Part shown: positions 11,704 through 23,500 of the stretch, in pieces
How positions within the stretch are numbered: the first letter of the stretch is position 1
How the letters are laid out: the number at the start of each line of letters is the position of its first letter
DNA from: Daphnia pulex
Taxonomy: Eukaryota > Arthropoda > Branchiopoda > Diplostraca > Daphniidae
Direction: 5' to 3'
Length of the DNA stretch: 64,000 nt
NCBI RefSeq assembly: GCF_021134715.1
Contig: NC_060020.1
Coordinates: forward strand, 8,618,001-8,682,000
Program-made: the position numbers and the translations under genes
The notes under the pieces: generated by a model
Told to the model about the DNA's origin: nothing
Databases searched by the model: none
The model's input: the letters and a program-made list of their open reading frames with translations, nothing else

Positions 11704-13237
11704 GTTTTTTTATAATGGAAATATATTTAATTTAACACCACAACTTTATACCACATTCATATTCTCACAGTTTTTCAATAAACTCACGGCGGTTTTCTTT
11801 TCGAATAGAGATGAAACAATTGGTTAAAATGAAATTTACGGCTGCTTACACTTGACTTCAAATCTTACTGAGTTTACACTTTACACATTTTGTTTACATC
11901 AGAGTGATCAGACGACTATGAGTTGACAGTGACAGGAATAGGGACGGGTGGGTTGAATCCGAAGTGGCTAGTCCGCTTTCATATGTATGGTTTGAGATGT
12001 AGCCCTTTACGCACCAGGAAGTGCTTGATTTCTAGTACATCTTTTGGATCCTAGGGCAAAATGCACGCCACTAGAGGCGCTATGCCCACGAAGTGAACGA
12101 ACTAATGCTTGTCGCTTGACAGCTCTTTTTATACTAAATGCTATCCAGCACTCCCTAATGCATTAAAAAGGACGTTGCCTTCCCCCAAGCCTAGAGAGTA
12201 GAGACGTAGCAGTAGATACGTCTAAATAATTTTTTTACTTGACATAAATCATTTTCTATGATAGCCTAGCCTTAAGCCCTTAACTTTCCAAATTAATTAA
12301 AAAGAAAACCGTTATTCGTACGCAGGTACACTATCCCTTAACGGAAGTGTGAAAAAACAGGTTCGGTTTTAATTGAATAACTGAAACGCTATTCATCACA
12401 AAGAGAAAGATTTGAAAATAAATGCGGAACTTGCATTTGAGACAACCAGACGTCAACGAAAAAGAAGTGCGCGTTATTAAGATCTACCTCTAAAATTTAT
12501 GCGATCTCTTTTGTCGTTAAAGAAAATCGGCCCAAATATTATATATTTTGAGATAAAATCCGCGGGTTAATGTCAATGGATTTATTAGATCCAATTCCTT
12601 GTTGTAGTTATTATATACCAGAGAGATGTATATTTTTCCTATATCACTGGCAAAACCAACAGTCAGATTCACGTCGATGTCCGTTAAATTTTTCTTAAAT
12701 TTTTGGTTTAGTGCTTTAGTCTCAATTTTAAAAAAATTCCGCGATCCTCCCATCAGATACCTTAAAGTAGCAGCGAAGAAGCAACAAGTTTACTAGTTTT
12801 GGAGTAGCCTTTTTATTTTGCGTTTATTTGAATTTATTTTGATTCAAATAAAATAATCTGATGGGCTATTTGAATTTGGAAAAATCTCCAAAAAGTCGCT
12901 AAAAAGCGGAACAGCCACTTTGGTTCTAGCTCTACTGATCGTATAACGAAGCGAAACATGCTGTCTGCAGTCTCTGCACTCTGACGAACGTGTTTGACTG
13001 TTTGCCCACGCCAGTTTTCAGTTTGATTAGTCTGCAACCTGTGAATCGGTATTTTATTATTGTCCTCACTGTGCATAATAATAAGGAAGGTTTAGACAGT
13101 GATATTTATATATTACTCATTAGCTTATGGGGATGCTTTGAACATTGAGAATTTCAATACTTTACGTAAAGTTTTTGAACACGTAACCTCGATTCTTGAT
13201 AATCTTTCTTGTGGTGCATTCAAATTTGTGCCGCAAC
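11704..13237. other. Divergent intergenic region SETD4-PPIE
   Basis: This 1.5-kb stretch holds the upstream regions of SETD4 (-) and PPIE (+). I see no coding frame I can support and no clear repeat. The ORFs at 12,517-12,753 and 12,834-13,076 (-) lack recognisable features. Confidence 0.4.
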
Positions 13238-14443
13238 ATGTCATCTAACAATGCCAAGCGAAACATCTATGTCGGTAAGATCAAATAACATATTTCAGTC
13301 TTACGAAATGTAATGCTTACTGTGATTCATTTTAACAGGTGGCCTTCCTGATGAGGCAGATGAATCAGTAGTGCGTGCAGCCTTTATTCCTTTCGGAGAA
13401 ATTGTTAATATAGAAATACCTCCAGATTATGAAAATCATGAAAAACATAGAGGTTTCTCTTTTATTGAGTATGAACTAGCTGAAGATGCTGCTGCCGCAA
13501 TTGATAACATGGTATTCTCACAATTTCTTACAGTTTATCTAGTAAACAAATATTTAATTACTTGCCATCATGGATGCCTTTCTTTCAGAATGATTCTGAG
13601 TTGTTTGGCAAAACAATTACTGTAAACATTGCAAGACCTCGGAAAATTAAGGAAGGATATTCTAGACCAGTTTGGTCAGAGGATTCTTGGTTGCAAAAAT
13701 ATGCTGGAAAGACAGAAGAAAATAAAAATCCAGTGGAGGAAAACAATAAGGAATCAACTGAAGGGAAAGACAATGTTTCTGAATCTGAAACTAAGTCAGC
13801 AGTTTCTAAAAAGCCTCGCGGCAACCCTCAAGTGTACATGGATCTTAAAGCTGGAAAAATCAATTTGGGCAGAATAATTATTTTATTGAGAGCTGATGTC
13901 GCCCCTAAAACATCTGAAAATTTTCTTGCTCTCTGCACTCATGAAAAAGGTTATGGATTCATGAATTCCAGTTTTCATCGTATTATTCCAGGATTTGTAA
14001 GCGGAAAGCTCAGTTTTAATCAATATTTATTTTTATTAACGTTCTTTTGCAAAAGATGTGTCAAGGTGGTGATTTTACTAACGGTGATGGAACCGGTGGT
14101 CGATCAATTTTCGGTGGAAACGGGAAATTCGAAGACGAAAATTTTACGTTGAAGCACAACGGTCCTGGTATTCTGTCTATGGCGAATTCAGGCCCAAATT
14201 CAAATGGATCCCAATTTTTTCTAACCCTTGACAAAGCAGAATGGTAGGTTTTTTCCCTGTTAAAATATCATAGTTATAATGCTAATAGCACCTTTATGTT
14301 TTCAAAGGTTGGATAACAAGCACGTCGTATTTGGTCAACTTCTTGCCGGCCTAGATGTTTTACGTAAAGTGGAGAAGTACGGAACAAAGTCTGGTAAACC
14401 GACTGACAAAGTCATTATGTCCGCCTGTGGAGAACTATTGTAA
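13238..14443 (+). CDS. PPIE: Peptidyl-prolyl isomerase E (Cyp33): RRM plus cyclophilin
   Basis: Five exons splice in phase: 13,238-13,274; 13,339-13,511; 13,589-13,996; 14,056-14,243; 14,308-14,443. They give 313 residues (human PPIE has 301). The N-terminal RRM shows RNP2 (NIYVGGL) and RNP1 (HRGFSFIEY). A charged linker follows, then the cyclophilin domain: [25 protein letters not shown] with the catalytic Arg of [14 protein letters not shown], and [17 protein letters not shown] is a spliceosome-associated nuclear prolyl isomerase that also binds MLL PHD3 in animals. Introns are 59-77 nt. AATAAA at 14,450 lies just past the stop. The 3' end is convergent with the ETH gene, with 168 bases between stop codons. 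Confidence 0.95.
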
Positions 14444-14611
14444 CACATGAATAAAAGAAGCTTTTTTTTAACTACATTGTTTAATGACCAATGTCTTGTG
14501 CTCATGAAAAATATAAACAAACAAATTGATTGGACTACAGTATATTCCAACCCTCTTCCCTCCCGGAAAAAAACAAAAAAACAAAAGAAAAACATTAACG
14601 TCATGGGTCCT

Positions 14612-15363
14612 TTAATTTTCGTTGAGATTTTCATATTGATTGATCCAGCTATGAATCAAATCTTGGATGTAATTGTCTTGCAGGTCTTTGGGTATCCGCG
14701 GTCCCGGATAATTCAATTCTTTATTTAATGCGCCTGTTAGTTCATCTAAACAAGTAAAATAATTGGTATGTTTACAGGAAATTCCCAAGTTTGACATTTT
14801 TTAGACACTGTAAGGTATTTGAATGAAAAAAGATATTTACTAATATTCATATTAGGCCACAAATCTTGCTTCTGATTCATAATGGGAATTTCATTGGATA
14901 TACGGCCAAAAGGTTCCTCCCCAACCATTGCCGCCCGACCAGACTTCGAAAGATATATATATTTTTTTTTAAGTTTAGAAATAATTATCTGATTTTTTAC
15001 GTCTACTGTGGACTACACACCTCCGTGGAAATATCCTTGCGCCTACCCAAACGAGGAACCGCCTTTGATGCCTTCAGAAAAAAATTAGAGAGACTTCCTT
15101 CGTGAGGAAAAGATTCTGAATTCATGTATTCAGCGATGATTCCTTCACCTCGTCGGCCGATTCGAGGAATCTTTTGTCGAAACCTATTATAATTCGGATT
15201 AAACGGTTCCGGGCTGGGATCTGATAAGGCAGACGCCAGCAGTAGCCACGTTAAAAACAGTCCTTGATTTAACAAAACGACATTAGTTGGTTCACTTTGT
15301 ACTGTAAAGCAAGAATTAAATTCAAATATAAAAACCTTTTATCATTATTAGCTCTCGATACAT
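14612..15363 (-). CDS. ETH: Ecdysis triggering hormone precursor
   Basis: The main exon (15,301-15,021) encodes a hydrophobic signal segment (LFLTWLLLASALS) followed by two amidated peptides. Peptide 1 starts at DPSPEPF and ends KIPRI-GRR. Peptide 2 starts GEGIIAEY and ends NFFLKASKAVPRL-GRR. GRR gives C-terminal amidation and dibasic cleavage; FFLKxxKxVPRL-amide is the arthropod ETH signature. Two further exons join in phase, 14,943-14,841 and 14,745-14,612, giving a C-terminal propeptide that ends at a TAA. The main exon has no in-frame ATG before the signal peptide. The only upstream ATG that joins in phase is at 15,363, through a 34-nt candidate intron (15,335-15,302), so the start is unresolved. 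ETH peptides drive moulting behaviour through a GPCR. Pyrokinin precursors are the alternative, but these lack FxPRL. Confidence 0.85.
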
Positions 15364-15418
15364 GATCACTGTAACAGGAATAAGTTGATCTCTGTCCAAC
15401 TGCGACAACTGAGCGTGA

Positions 15419-15456
15419 CAACTGAACGCAAAACTACCATCTAACCGTGTTATAAA
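15419..15456 (-). promoter_or_regulatory. ETH core promoter: TATA box plus TCAGT initiator
   Basis: On the minus strand TTTATAAC (first T of TATAA at 15,454) is followed by TTCAGTTG with the initiator A at 15,423. The spacing is 31 bases. TCAGT is the arthropod initiator consensus and the distance is standard for TATA promoters. The predicted start site is about 60 bases before the candidate ATG. Confidence 0.6.
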
Positions 15457-16156
15457 GGATTTTCCCCATTTCCATTTTTTAATTTTACATCATGCGGATG
15501 ACATACGGGTTTTGACATATGGGGACACAGTATTGCTATTGCCCCCATCTTTCCGTATTATTTGTTTCAGTGAGGTTGATGTCGTCAATAACGCAGCAGG
15601 ACTTCACTGTATAATATACATAATAAAAATTACCATCACCAGCAGCATTGTCTGATACGGGTCGGTTCGACGACAATCATGCGTAGTATTGTACTGGATT
15701 TAAGCTGTTTAGTGGCCGAACATAAAACCTTAACTGCTTAACCATAAAATATGTTCTAAGTTTGCTTTAAAAATTTTTTAATATTCAGTAACATATCAGG
15801 AAATCATTTTTGCAAACCTTGAATGCGTTGAATGACTTGAATCCTTTAAAAATAATTCGAAATTTAATCGCGATACGTGAGGACGTTCGATACTTGATCA
15901 AAATAATCGATTTCTAAGTGACTCACAATTGACACACTGACTTTTCTTTTGTACAATTCCTGATTACGTTATGTTGAAATCTTCATTGTTTCTTCATAAG
16001 TCATAACATTTTCGTAAAGCTGATGGTCTGATAGTCCAGAGAAAGACATAGTTATCGCTGTTCGAATTCTATTCCATTCAAAACCAACTGAAAAGACATC
16101 TGATCAGTCATTTCCTTAAAAGTGTTTCAAAGGATAAACATTTTTAGTTTTCAAAC
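15457..16156. other. Divergent intergenic region ETH-CHMP2A
   Basis: About 700 bases hold the upstream regions of both genes. I see no coding frame. The CHMP2A start codon is preceded by AT-rich DNA without a clear TATA box. Confidence 0.4.
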
Positions 16157-17128
16157 ATGGAATGGCTATTCGGTAAACGCCTTACTCCAGAGGAGATGCT
16201 CCGTCGAAACCAAAGGTCTTTGAACAAAGCTATTCGGGATTTGGACAGAGAAAGAATGAAGATGGAACAACAGGAAAAAAAAATTATAGCGGACATTAAA
16301 AAAATGGCTAAAGATAATCAAATGGTAAAGATTTTCACAAAATTTGTGTTCCAGCTAAGTTATAAATCAAAACTTCTGTGTTCTTTACAATTTTTTTCTT
16401 ATTTTACTGTTTTCTTCATGAACATACTGTTGATTTAAGATAGTATAATAAGTATATATATATCCATTTTTTTGTAGGATGCTGTTAAAATCATGGCCTT
16501 AGATTTGGTGAGGACACGACGTTATGTCAAGAAATTTATTTTGATGAGAGCCAACATTCAGGCAGTCTCTTTGAAGATTCAAACACTGAAATCACAAAAT
16601 GCTATGGCGGAAGCCATGAAAGGAGTTACCAAAGCAATGCAGAGCATGAACAAGTATAAGAATTATAATTGTATATATTCTGCATCTCTGTGCTCTTACT
16701 AATTTGTATGAAATCTGACAGGCAATTAAAACTGCCACAGATTCAAAAAATAATGCAGGAGTTTGAAAAACAATCAGAGATAATGGATATGAAAGAAGAA
16801 ATGATGAGTGATGCGATTGATGATGCGATGGGCGACGAAGCGGATGAGGAAGAAAGGTTAATATTTATTCAATTAAATGTTCGACAGTATTTTTAAATGT
16901 TTAATATTTGTATTCTGTAGTGACGCGGTCGTATCACAGGTCTTGGATGAACTTGGTCTTCAGTTAACTGATCAGTTAACTGGTTTACCAATCGCTTCCG
17001 GTTCATTGGCTTCAACTACTGGTATTGCCGCCAAAGGGGGTCCACAAGCTGCAGCTGCTGCGGCAGGAGGTACAATCGATGCTGATGCGGATTTACAGGC
17101 TAGGTTGAACAACCTACGCCGCGAATGA
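16157..17128 (+). CDS. CHMP2A: Charged multivesicular body protein 2a (Vps2), ESCRT-III
   Basis: Four exons join in phase: 16,157-16,324; 16,478-16,653; 16,722-16,856; 16,921-17,128. They give 228 residues (human CHMP2A has 222). The N-terminus MEWLFGKRLTPEEMLR and the basic helix 1 (RNQRSLNKAIRDLDRER) are nearly diagnostic of CHMP2A. A long helical core follows, then an acidic segment (DEADEEES) and the C-terminal MIT-interacting motif 1, LQARLNNLR, which binds the VPS4 MIT domain. The protein polymerises with CHMP3 and recruits VPS4 for membrane scission on endosomes and at cytokinesis. An Ala/Gly-rich stretch before the MIM accounts for the extra length. The gene is convergent with PEX16. 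Confidence 0.95.
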
Positions 17129-17488
17129 ACAAAGTACCATGCTGTAAATACTATACAGACAACCAAAAATTCATTTTTATTCGATTCACGTCCATGTTTC
17201 AGCCTCTTACCCTTTCAAAACACAATAAAATCTCGGCTGTGAAAAATAGCGGAAAAATTGTTCAAAATTATTGGAAAGACTAAAATTTGTTGTGCAAATC
17301 ATTTTTGCAACTTAATACCTATCCTTCCTTAAGCCATACAAAAAGTACACCACAAATATACATTAACGAAATTGTATTTTAGAATTATTCCCACAAGTAT
17401 CCCACACAAATTTTAAATCACAATGCATTCAATTTATAGGCATATAGAGCTAAACTTGTTCACGATGATCTCTTCCAAGTCATTTCAA

Positions 17489-18804
17489 TTAATCCCAAGT
17501 GTAAAAGTATACATTTTGCCAGAACAACATGTACTGAAGAATTTGATGGGGCAAAACTCCGATTAATGGTATTTTTCTTAGAGAAGTCAAAATCTGTAAA
17601 ATCACATTTCGGCTAAATCGGTCGTAGATTGGCGAACGAAGAAGGTACATAAGTAAAGTTAGCTGGCGTCGTTGAATTTCTTTTGCATCACTGCTACTTA
17701 ACTGGCTGGATTTTACGAGCGTTATACTAACGATATCGGTAACGAATGCTAAAGATGTAGGAATCCATGACTTTGTTCCAAACCGGCTCATTGCAGCCAG
17801 ATGGCAGAGAGGTTTTAACGTGTAGAGTACCTGCATGCCACAACAAAATATTTTAATTTTTAGCTGCATAAATGCTCACTTATAATTATAATAAAAGTGA
17901 GATAATGCTAAGAAACGCAAATTTTCAAAATATTAAAAAAGAAATTACTAACTTCTCCCAATAAAGAATATCCTTCAAGTTTGGTTTTTGTTGAATCATT
18001 GATTTCAAATGAATGGGAAACGGGGAGCTTCCAATTCCGCTTATTAATATGAGGTGCCCCGTTCACTTGCCGAATTACTCGTCCAGACTTTAGAGAGAAC
18101 GTAAGACTGTTGTGTCTTTCATCTGAACCAGTTTTCCAATCAGACAAGTTGTTTTGTTTAAGTTTTTTCCTGTTGAGAGGTGGAATTGAGCGAGATGTTG
18201 CCAATCCACTTTTCTGGGACAACAAAACAATTCGCCATAAACATCTAGTAACAATGGCAATGAAACTGTTGAGCTCAAACAGAGTATGTGTCTTCAATTT
18301 AATACTTGATTGACTGAATAATAGTTATGGCAGTCCATTTTCCATGTGAACCCCAAATTTTTGTTGCTGTGATCTCCAAAAAAACTTGAAGATATTCCAA
18401 TATTGTAAACAATACTCTAAATTTTTCCAAGTTTGTTTTAATCAATCTTCCTATTTCTTTCTGTCGTGTTGCACTTAGTAGAATTTGGTCATTCAAAAAT
18501 ACTATGAATTAAAGTTAAATATTATAAGTTTGAATTTAGTAATATATCCACACAATTGTTAAAGGTACTGATTATATTCGAAGCCGAGTAGAGCAACTCT
18601 GAAAATGCTGGTGATGTCTTTATTCGACCTAAGAGAACGTTATCATTTTTAAGATTGCAAAATATTCAAAAAGCTAATATTTTAAAAACCTGCTATTAGA
18701 TACGAAATGAAGCGTCCAGTTGTTTCCAATTGTGACAGCCTTTCAGGATTTGTAATGACCCATTTTTTATAATCATCCAAACAACTAAATTTTGAAGCGG
18801 ACAT
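17489..18804 (-). CDS. PEX16: Peroxisomal membrane biogenesis protein PEX16
   Basis: Five exons splice in phase: 18,804-18,690; 18,628-18,569; 18,501-18,306; 18,265-17,953; 17,830-17,489. They give 341 residues (human PEX16 has 336). Family blocks appear in order: LSQLETTGRFISYLIAGR, SELLYSASNII, LEYLQVFLEITATKIWG, RSIPPLNR, a SGRVIRQ motif, then FGTKSWIP, RRQLTLLMYLLRSPIYDRFS, and the C-terminal WQNVYFYTWD. PEX16 acts at the ER and peroxisome membrane as receptor for PEX3 and peroxisomal membrane proteins. Two introns are about 60-67 nt. The first intron donor is GTTTTT, a weak match, but the junction restores the conserved AGR-IK reading. Confidence 0.95.
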
Positions 18805-19035
18805 GGTCTAACCTCAAAAAAGCAGAAGTTAATAGCGGAACAACAAAAAAAAACACACACAGCACACTGGTTGCAGTGAGCGAGCTCAGGCGGGGGTGAG
18901 CGCGTACACGGCACCCTATTTCCAGCGTTCCTAGCGGCGAAGGGCCGCAACTCGGTGTTTTGACGTCTGCCAGGATTTGATAATACGCTTTAGAATTGTA
19001 GAAGACTTTAGAAATGCTTCATAAAATACATATTA

Positions 19036-19496
19036 TTAAGTACAGGTGAATCTTAACTTTTCAATATCTGAAATTACTTGATATCTAAGCAGACAAATTT
19101 TCAGACCAGCACAAAACCTTTCAAATGAAAGCAAGCTAGATGAGGGTGTCACTTTACGTAAGCTCTCAATCACACCTTTAGGAAGTCCAGCAAGGCCTTC
19201 TTTACTCAAAAAATTCTCCAAATCTTTGGTGGTACATGCAAATAGGCAAGCAAATATAGAAATGAAAAAAATCATGCTTTCGTGACCAAAAACAAACACA
19301 TACAAAGCAGACTTGAAAGAGCCATGCAGACAAATTCTGAATGACACACACACAAACACCTACCTGTAAGTTTAACAAATCCAGTATTTCTGTCGTCCAT
19401 AACATCAAAAAGAGTTTTCATTGAAGCTACAAATTGTTTAGGAAGACCATCCAAAGCACTGGACGCTATTTTTCACCTTTTGTCGATTGTTGACAT
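19036..19496 (-). pseudogene. SAPCD-like (suppressor APC domain) gene, truncated and interrupted
   Basis: Two exons join in phase (about 19,472-19,364 and 19,223-19,078). They read LDGLPKQFVASMKTLFDVMD, then NTGFVKLTDLENFLSKEG, LPKGVIESLRKVTP and LSFERFCAGLKICLLRYQ. This matches the N-terminal suppressor-APC domain of SAPCD proteins. Two things are odd. The only upstream in-frame ATG (19,496) is separated from the domain by a TGA at 19,475-19,473. Also, no further exons are visible before the PEX16 start at 18,804, so the long C-terminal region of SAPCD2 is missing; unspliced read-through ends at 19,036. It may be a decayed duplicate, a short gene with another first exon, or a site of sequence error. 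Confidence 0.6.
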
Positions 19497-19606
19497 CGAT
19501 GATGCTCATTTGTTCCCATTTTCAAACAAGTCCTTGAAAAACTGGCAACGGTGGATACTTGTACTAAACGATGGGATAATATTGTTTATGATTGTCTAAG
19601 TCAAAG

Positions 19607-20119
19607 CATAGCCTACTTTATTATAGGAAGCCCAACGGTTTGGGCTTTTTTTGGAAGCCAATTTGGGTTCCCTTCCTCTTATTTGGCTCCGCCCTAAGTG
19701 GACCCACGGGAGCCAATTTATCGTCTAGTGGCGATATTTGAAAACACGGATTTGTTTACGTTTCTATCGATATGATTGTTAAATGGCTACGAAGGGCCAT
19801 TCACTAAACAATAATGTCCACCGTTCCATGTAACATTGTCATGAAATCCCTCACGGCAACATATTAATGGTGCGTTCATAAATTACAGGGTTCCCCCCAA
19901 ACCATAACATTCGAAATTTCGGAGGGCGTGTCATTATTTCGCTCACCAGATGGCCCCCCTGGGTCCACTTGGAAGATGCGAAATCGGAGGAAAGGTGAGC
20001 AAAGTAGGCTTCACTTTTCCAACACGCGAGAGATATCCTTCCTTTGGGCTTCCTATAATAAAGTAGGCTATGGTGAGAGATATCCTTCCTTTGGGCTTCC
20101 TATAATAAAGTAGGCTATG
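19607..20119. mobile_element. Non-autonomous terminal-inverted-repeat element
   Basis: CATAGCCTACTTTATTATAG followed by GAAGCCCAA at 19,607-19,635 is repeated in inverse orientation at 20,091-20,119, and again at 20,044-20,072. Inside, GGGTCCACTT-type sequence near 19,700 and 19,960 is also inverted, so the terminal repeats extend imperfectly beyond 100 bases. No transposase frame is present. Confidence 0.7.
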
Positions 20120-20121
20120 GT
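20028..20121 (+). repeat. 47-bp tandem duplication at the right end of the element
   Basis: Units 20,028-20,074 and 20,075-20,121 are nearly identical. Each begins GAGAGATATCCTTCC and contains one copy of the terminal repeat. The element therefore has a doubled right end. Confidence 0.9.
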
Positions 20122-20160
20122 CAAAGTTAGGAACAAAAAATATTATGGGACCCCAAAACT

Positions 20161-20290
20161 ATGGAACGCCAAAGGGACAAAAAAGAAAAAATTAACTGCT
20201 CCAAACTCCAAAGTTAGCATTAGGTAGCAGCGTGCTCTCCAAAAATAAGTGCTCTCTCAGTCTCTCGCCCCCGCCTTCTAGCGGGCGGTC
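20161..20290. repeat. Relic related to the foldback element at 47.7 kb
   Basis: It begins ATGGAACGCC, has AAGTGCTC in the middle, and ends with CGCCTTCTAGCGGGCGG at about 20,272-20,288. The foldback element at 47,676 has the same three blocks in the same order (its last block is CGCCTACTAGGGGGCGG). Confidence 0.55.
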
Positions 20291-20576
20291 CGGAAATTTG
20301 GTGGCTATAATTGCGGTAGAAATCAACAGCAAATCGACGATATAAGTTTAAAAAAAAAAGTAACTTCGCAACAGGGGTTCTTTTATTTCTTGGTATACAC
20401 TCGATGGTAATGATAATAAAATAATAGGACGTGACGTGAATTCAGATGAAAAGAAACCAAAAATTTTTCAAGTTAAAAACAAAAAAAAAAATTTCATAAT
20501 AAGTCAAGTGTCAACTATAGAAGTAAGTCGCGCTTGGGGCGTTTAGGTGGAGGGACGACACATACAACATCATCTG

Positions 20577-23500
20577 TTACCAGAGGTTACGGACAAAAAC
20601 GCGCGGCTGACGGCGCAGTGGTTTTGCTTTCAAATTTGCTTGACCAAGGCATTCCTTCACCAATTCTACCATTTGTGCTTTTCTGTTGAAATACAGTCTC
20701 TTGGTCCGTTCGTACTGTTTACGGGTTTTCGTAATGATGCATTGCGACTGTTTTCCACTTGCAGACGTAACAACCGAAACACTAAAGTTGTAAGACAGGT
20801 ACTTGGCGAAATCACGAGCCTCAGCGATTCGAGTAAATTTCTTGTAGGTCATGGACTTTAGTGACGAATGAAGAAAAGCCTCCACTTCAGGATGATCCGG
20901 CAGAACAGCTTTAGGCTGGTTCCAGCTAAATAGCGGTTCCTTCCAAAACGCTGATTTGAGTGACCAGTTATCCACGATGAGTAGGAAAGCAGCTACAGCG
21001 GGACAAGAATCTTTAAGAGCTCGCTGGATAGCAAGATCTTCCAAGAAGACCCGCAGAAAAAAAGATGGGGAGGCTGCGGAAACACTCAGGGCAAATGATT
21101 GCCAACACTGTTCATCTTCCAGCCACAAGAGGCAGTCCAAAATTGGGGTTGCTGTCCTTGAAGATACAAGCGGTACAAATTCCAATGTAAAGAAGAGCCT
21201 TGATGTGTCGCGATAGAAATTGAAGCAGACGGGAAGTGTCTTAATATTTTGACTTTTTTTGGCTTCCGATTTGTAGAGCTGCAAAACAAGTTCCATGAGC
21301 AATGAAACTGGTAGTTTGGCAATTAACGGTTCAAAGGTTTGGGCGTTGATCTTCGGTTCAATTTCAAATCCGTTCAATTCGATTAAGAAAAAAAAATTTA
21401 TGCAATTGAAGAGGACTTCGATCCGTATTGGTGATTTGGAAACGGGACAAGGACGACACATTCCCATGATCAAAGTTGGTACAAGTGAACTAAAGGTTTG
21501 CATGGTGATCAGCTTCGATTTGGAACTCAATGCTCCCCACACGTCCGAAACAAAAATTAGGTCAACAAACAAACTGTACTTTTCTCGATTGCCCCAAGTA
21601 CTTATTTTGGCACATACTTGCTTGAGTAAAGATTTTGTTAATGATGCGTTACCCAACTCAATACAAATCTTGATCACCTCCAGAATTCTTCGCTGGCTGA
21701 GCATTTCGGTTGTGTTTTTCTTCAATCGCAAAATGATGACAGAGCAAAAATGAGAAATAATCGTGACGGTGGAAGGAAGCCTTCTCAAAAATATGGGGCT
21801 GGTATCATACCAAACATCAATCAAGATGGTGGTTAACTGATGAATATTCAAGGTTAACTGGCTATCAACAAGCACTTTCATCAAAGACTCGCCTAGGTCA
21901 GACGAAAGATCTAGCTGCAATATTCGAGGAGATGAAATAACTTTTTGCAATAATGTTTTCGTAGGAAGATCGTTACTCTTCTCAGAGGTGACTTGAGCGC
22001 GGACGACGTTGGATAGGAAAGATTGAAGCCATTCTCCATTTCCAATGCGGGAGTAACAGAAAATCAAGTCAACTACATCGTTCTCCTTGATAAGGGGAGA
22101 ACCAAGCTCACAATAGGTCAGAGCTTTGCATAAGGCCTGGAACATCATTTTGCGAGATTCCGAATTGTGGGATTGCGGGCGAGTTCGAGCTTCCAACTTT
22201 AGCACCAGGTCGCACTGCATTGAAAATTCCAATTTGGAGAAAAAAGATGCTACCGACGTCTGTCTTTCTTGATTGGCAGTTTTGGGATCTGCTTCCAGTA
22301 AAATGATCAACTCCATACAATCATGAATATCAGCCTTTTCCATCCTCAGGGCTTGCGATTTGTCGATGCCGCTGAATGCGGAAGAAATGCAGTCGCCAAC
22401 TAATTTGGCTCCTTCTGAGCAATCGACATTCAAGAAGGATCGAGCCATTTTCATTACAGGTACAAGCTGTTGGAAGATTCGATTAGGAGAAAGAATTTTC
22501 TCAATGGCATCGGCGCAGTCATTCCACCCTATTACAAAACAGAAGATCACTTTTAATAAATGCAAAAGAATTTGTGGATTCGAAATAATGTTTACCAGTG
22601 ACTCGACACTCGAATTCAACGATCGCCTCGGCAACTTGTTCAGTTTTGATTCCTTCGAAAATTTCTTGACAGTCGCTGGTTCGTTCTTCTTGTGGTATCT
22701 GGAAGTCTAAACTTAAAACTTTTAAGAGAGCAAGGCCTTCTTCGCGCGCTTGCAAGTCGATACAAAGACGGAGTAATCTTTCTGTCAATTCGCCTTCTCT
22801 TAATGCTGTTTGGTTCCATATAGTAAGCCAAGGATCAGAAGAACAGAGTGTAATCATCTTTCCTAAATCTTCAGTGGCCTTTTGCACGCTATCTTCAAGC
22901 CATCTAGATGAACTTTTAAATTCCAATTCTTTCAGGAGCGCATCAAGGCCATGGCGACAATACATCCGAAACGATTCACGCTTAGGCCAAATAACCAAAA
23001 TGAAGTGCTGGATGTACTTTTTGCTAGAGATGGTGTTGAAATTTCCATAGCAATCTTCACCACACTCAAGACGTTCATCTTCCAAGTAATTTTCAATGCT
23101 GTTTGATGTTGGAAGTTTCCGACGAAGTCCAACACCATGCTTCTCCAGATTAAAATCACAACTTAACTTTCTGGGCACATCCTCCGAGTCCAACCATCGC
23201 GAAATTTTTGTAGAAGATTTGATTTTCTTGTAATTCTGGCATCTGCACAAATGGCGTAAAAGGGGACTGTGCCAATCCCTTACAGCACGAATAGTTGCAA
23301 CAGTTTGTGTAACGACTGCTAAATGCACGTCAAGAAAACAACAACACTGAAAAAGCTGAGCCAACTCCCGGTCTTTTCCACGAAGTCGACGAAATCCAAA
23401 GTCTTTTGCGTCATATTTCTCTTCGAGAACAAAATGCAAAACGTCGTCGATGACGATGGCTTCCGTATTGGATACTGCATGTGATTCTTTCGATATAGTC

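Noticed and set aside
15003-15020. VCSPQ plus stop as the true end of the ETH precursor
   Set aside because: A GT donor at 15,020 and two phase-matched downstream exons ending at a stop give a more complete model, although read-through cannot be excluded.
20547-22710. Several + strand open frames
   Set aside because: They are antisense shadows of the long dioxygenase-like gene.
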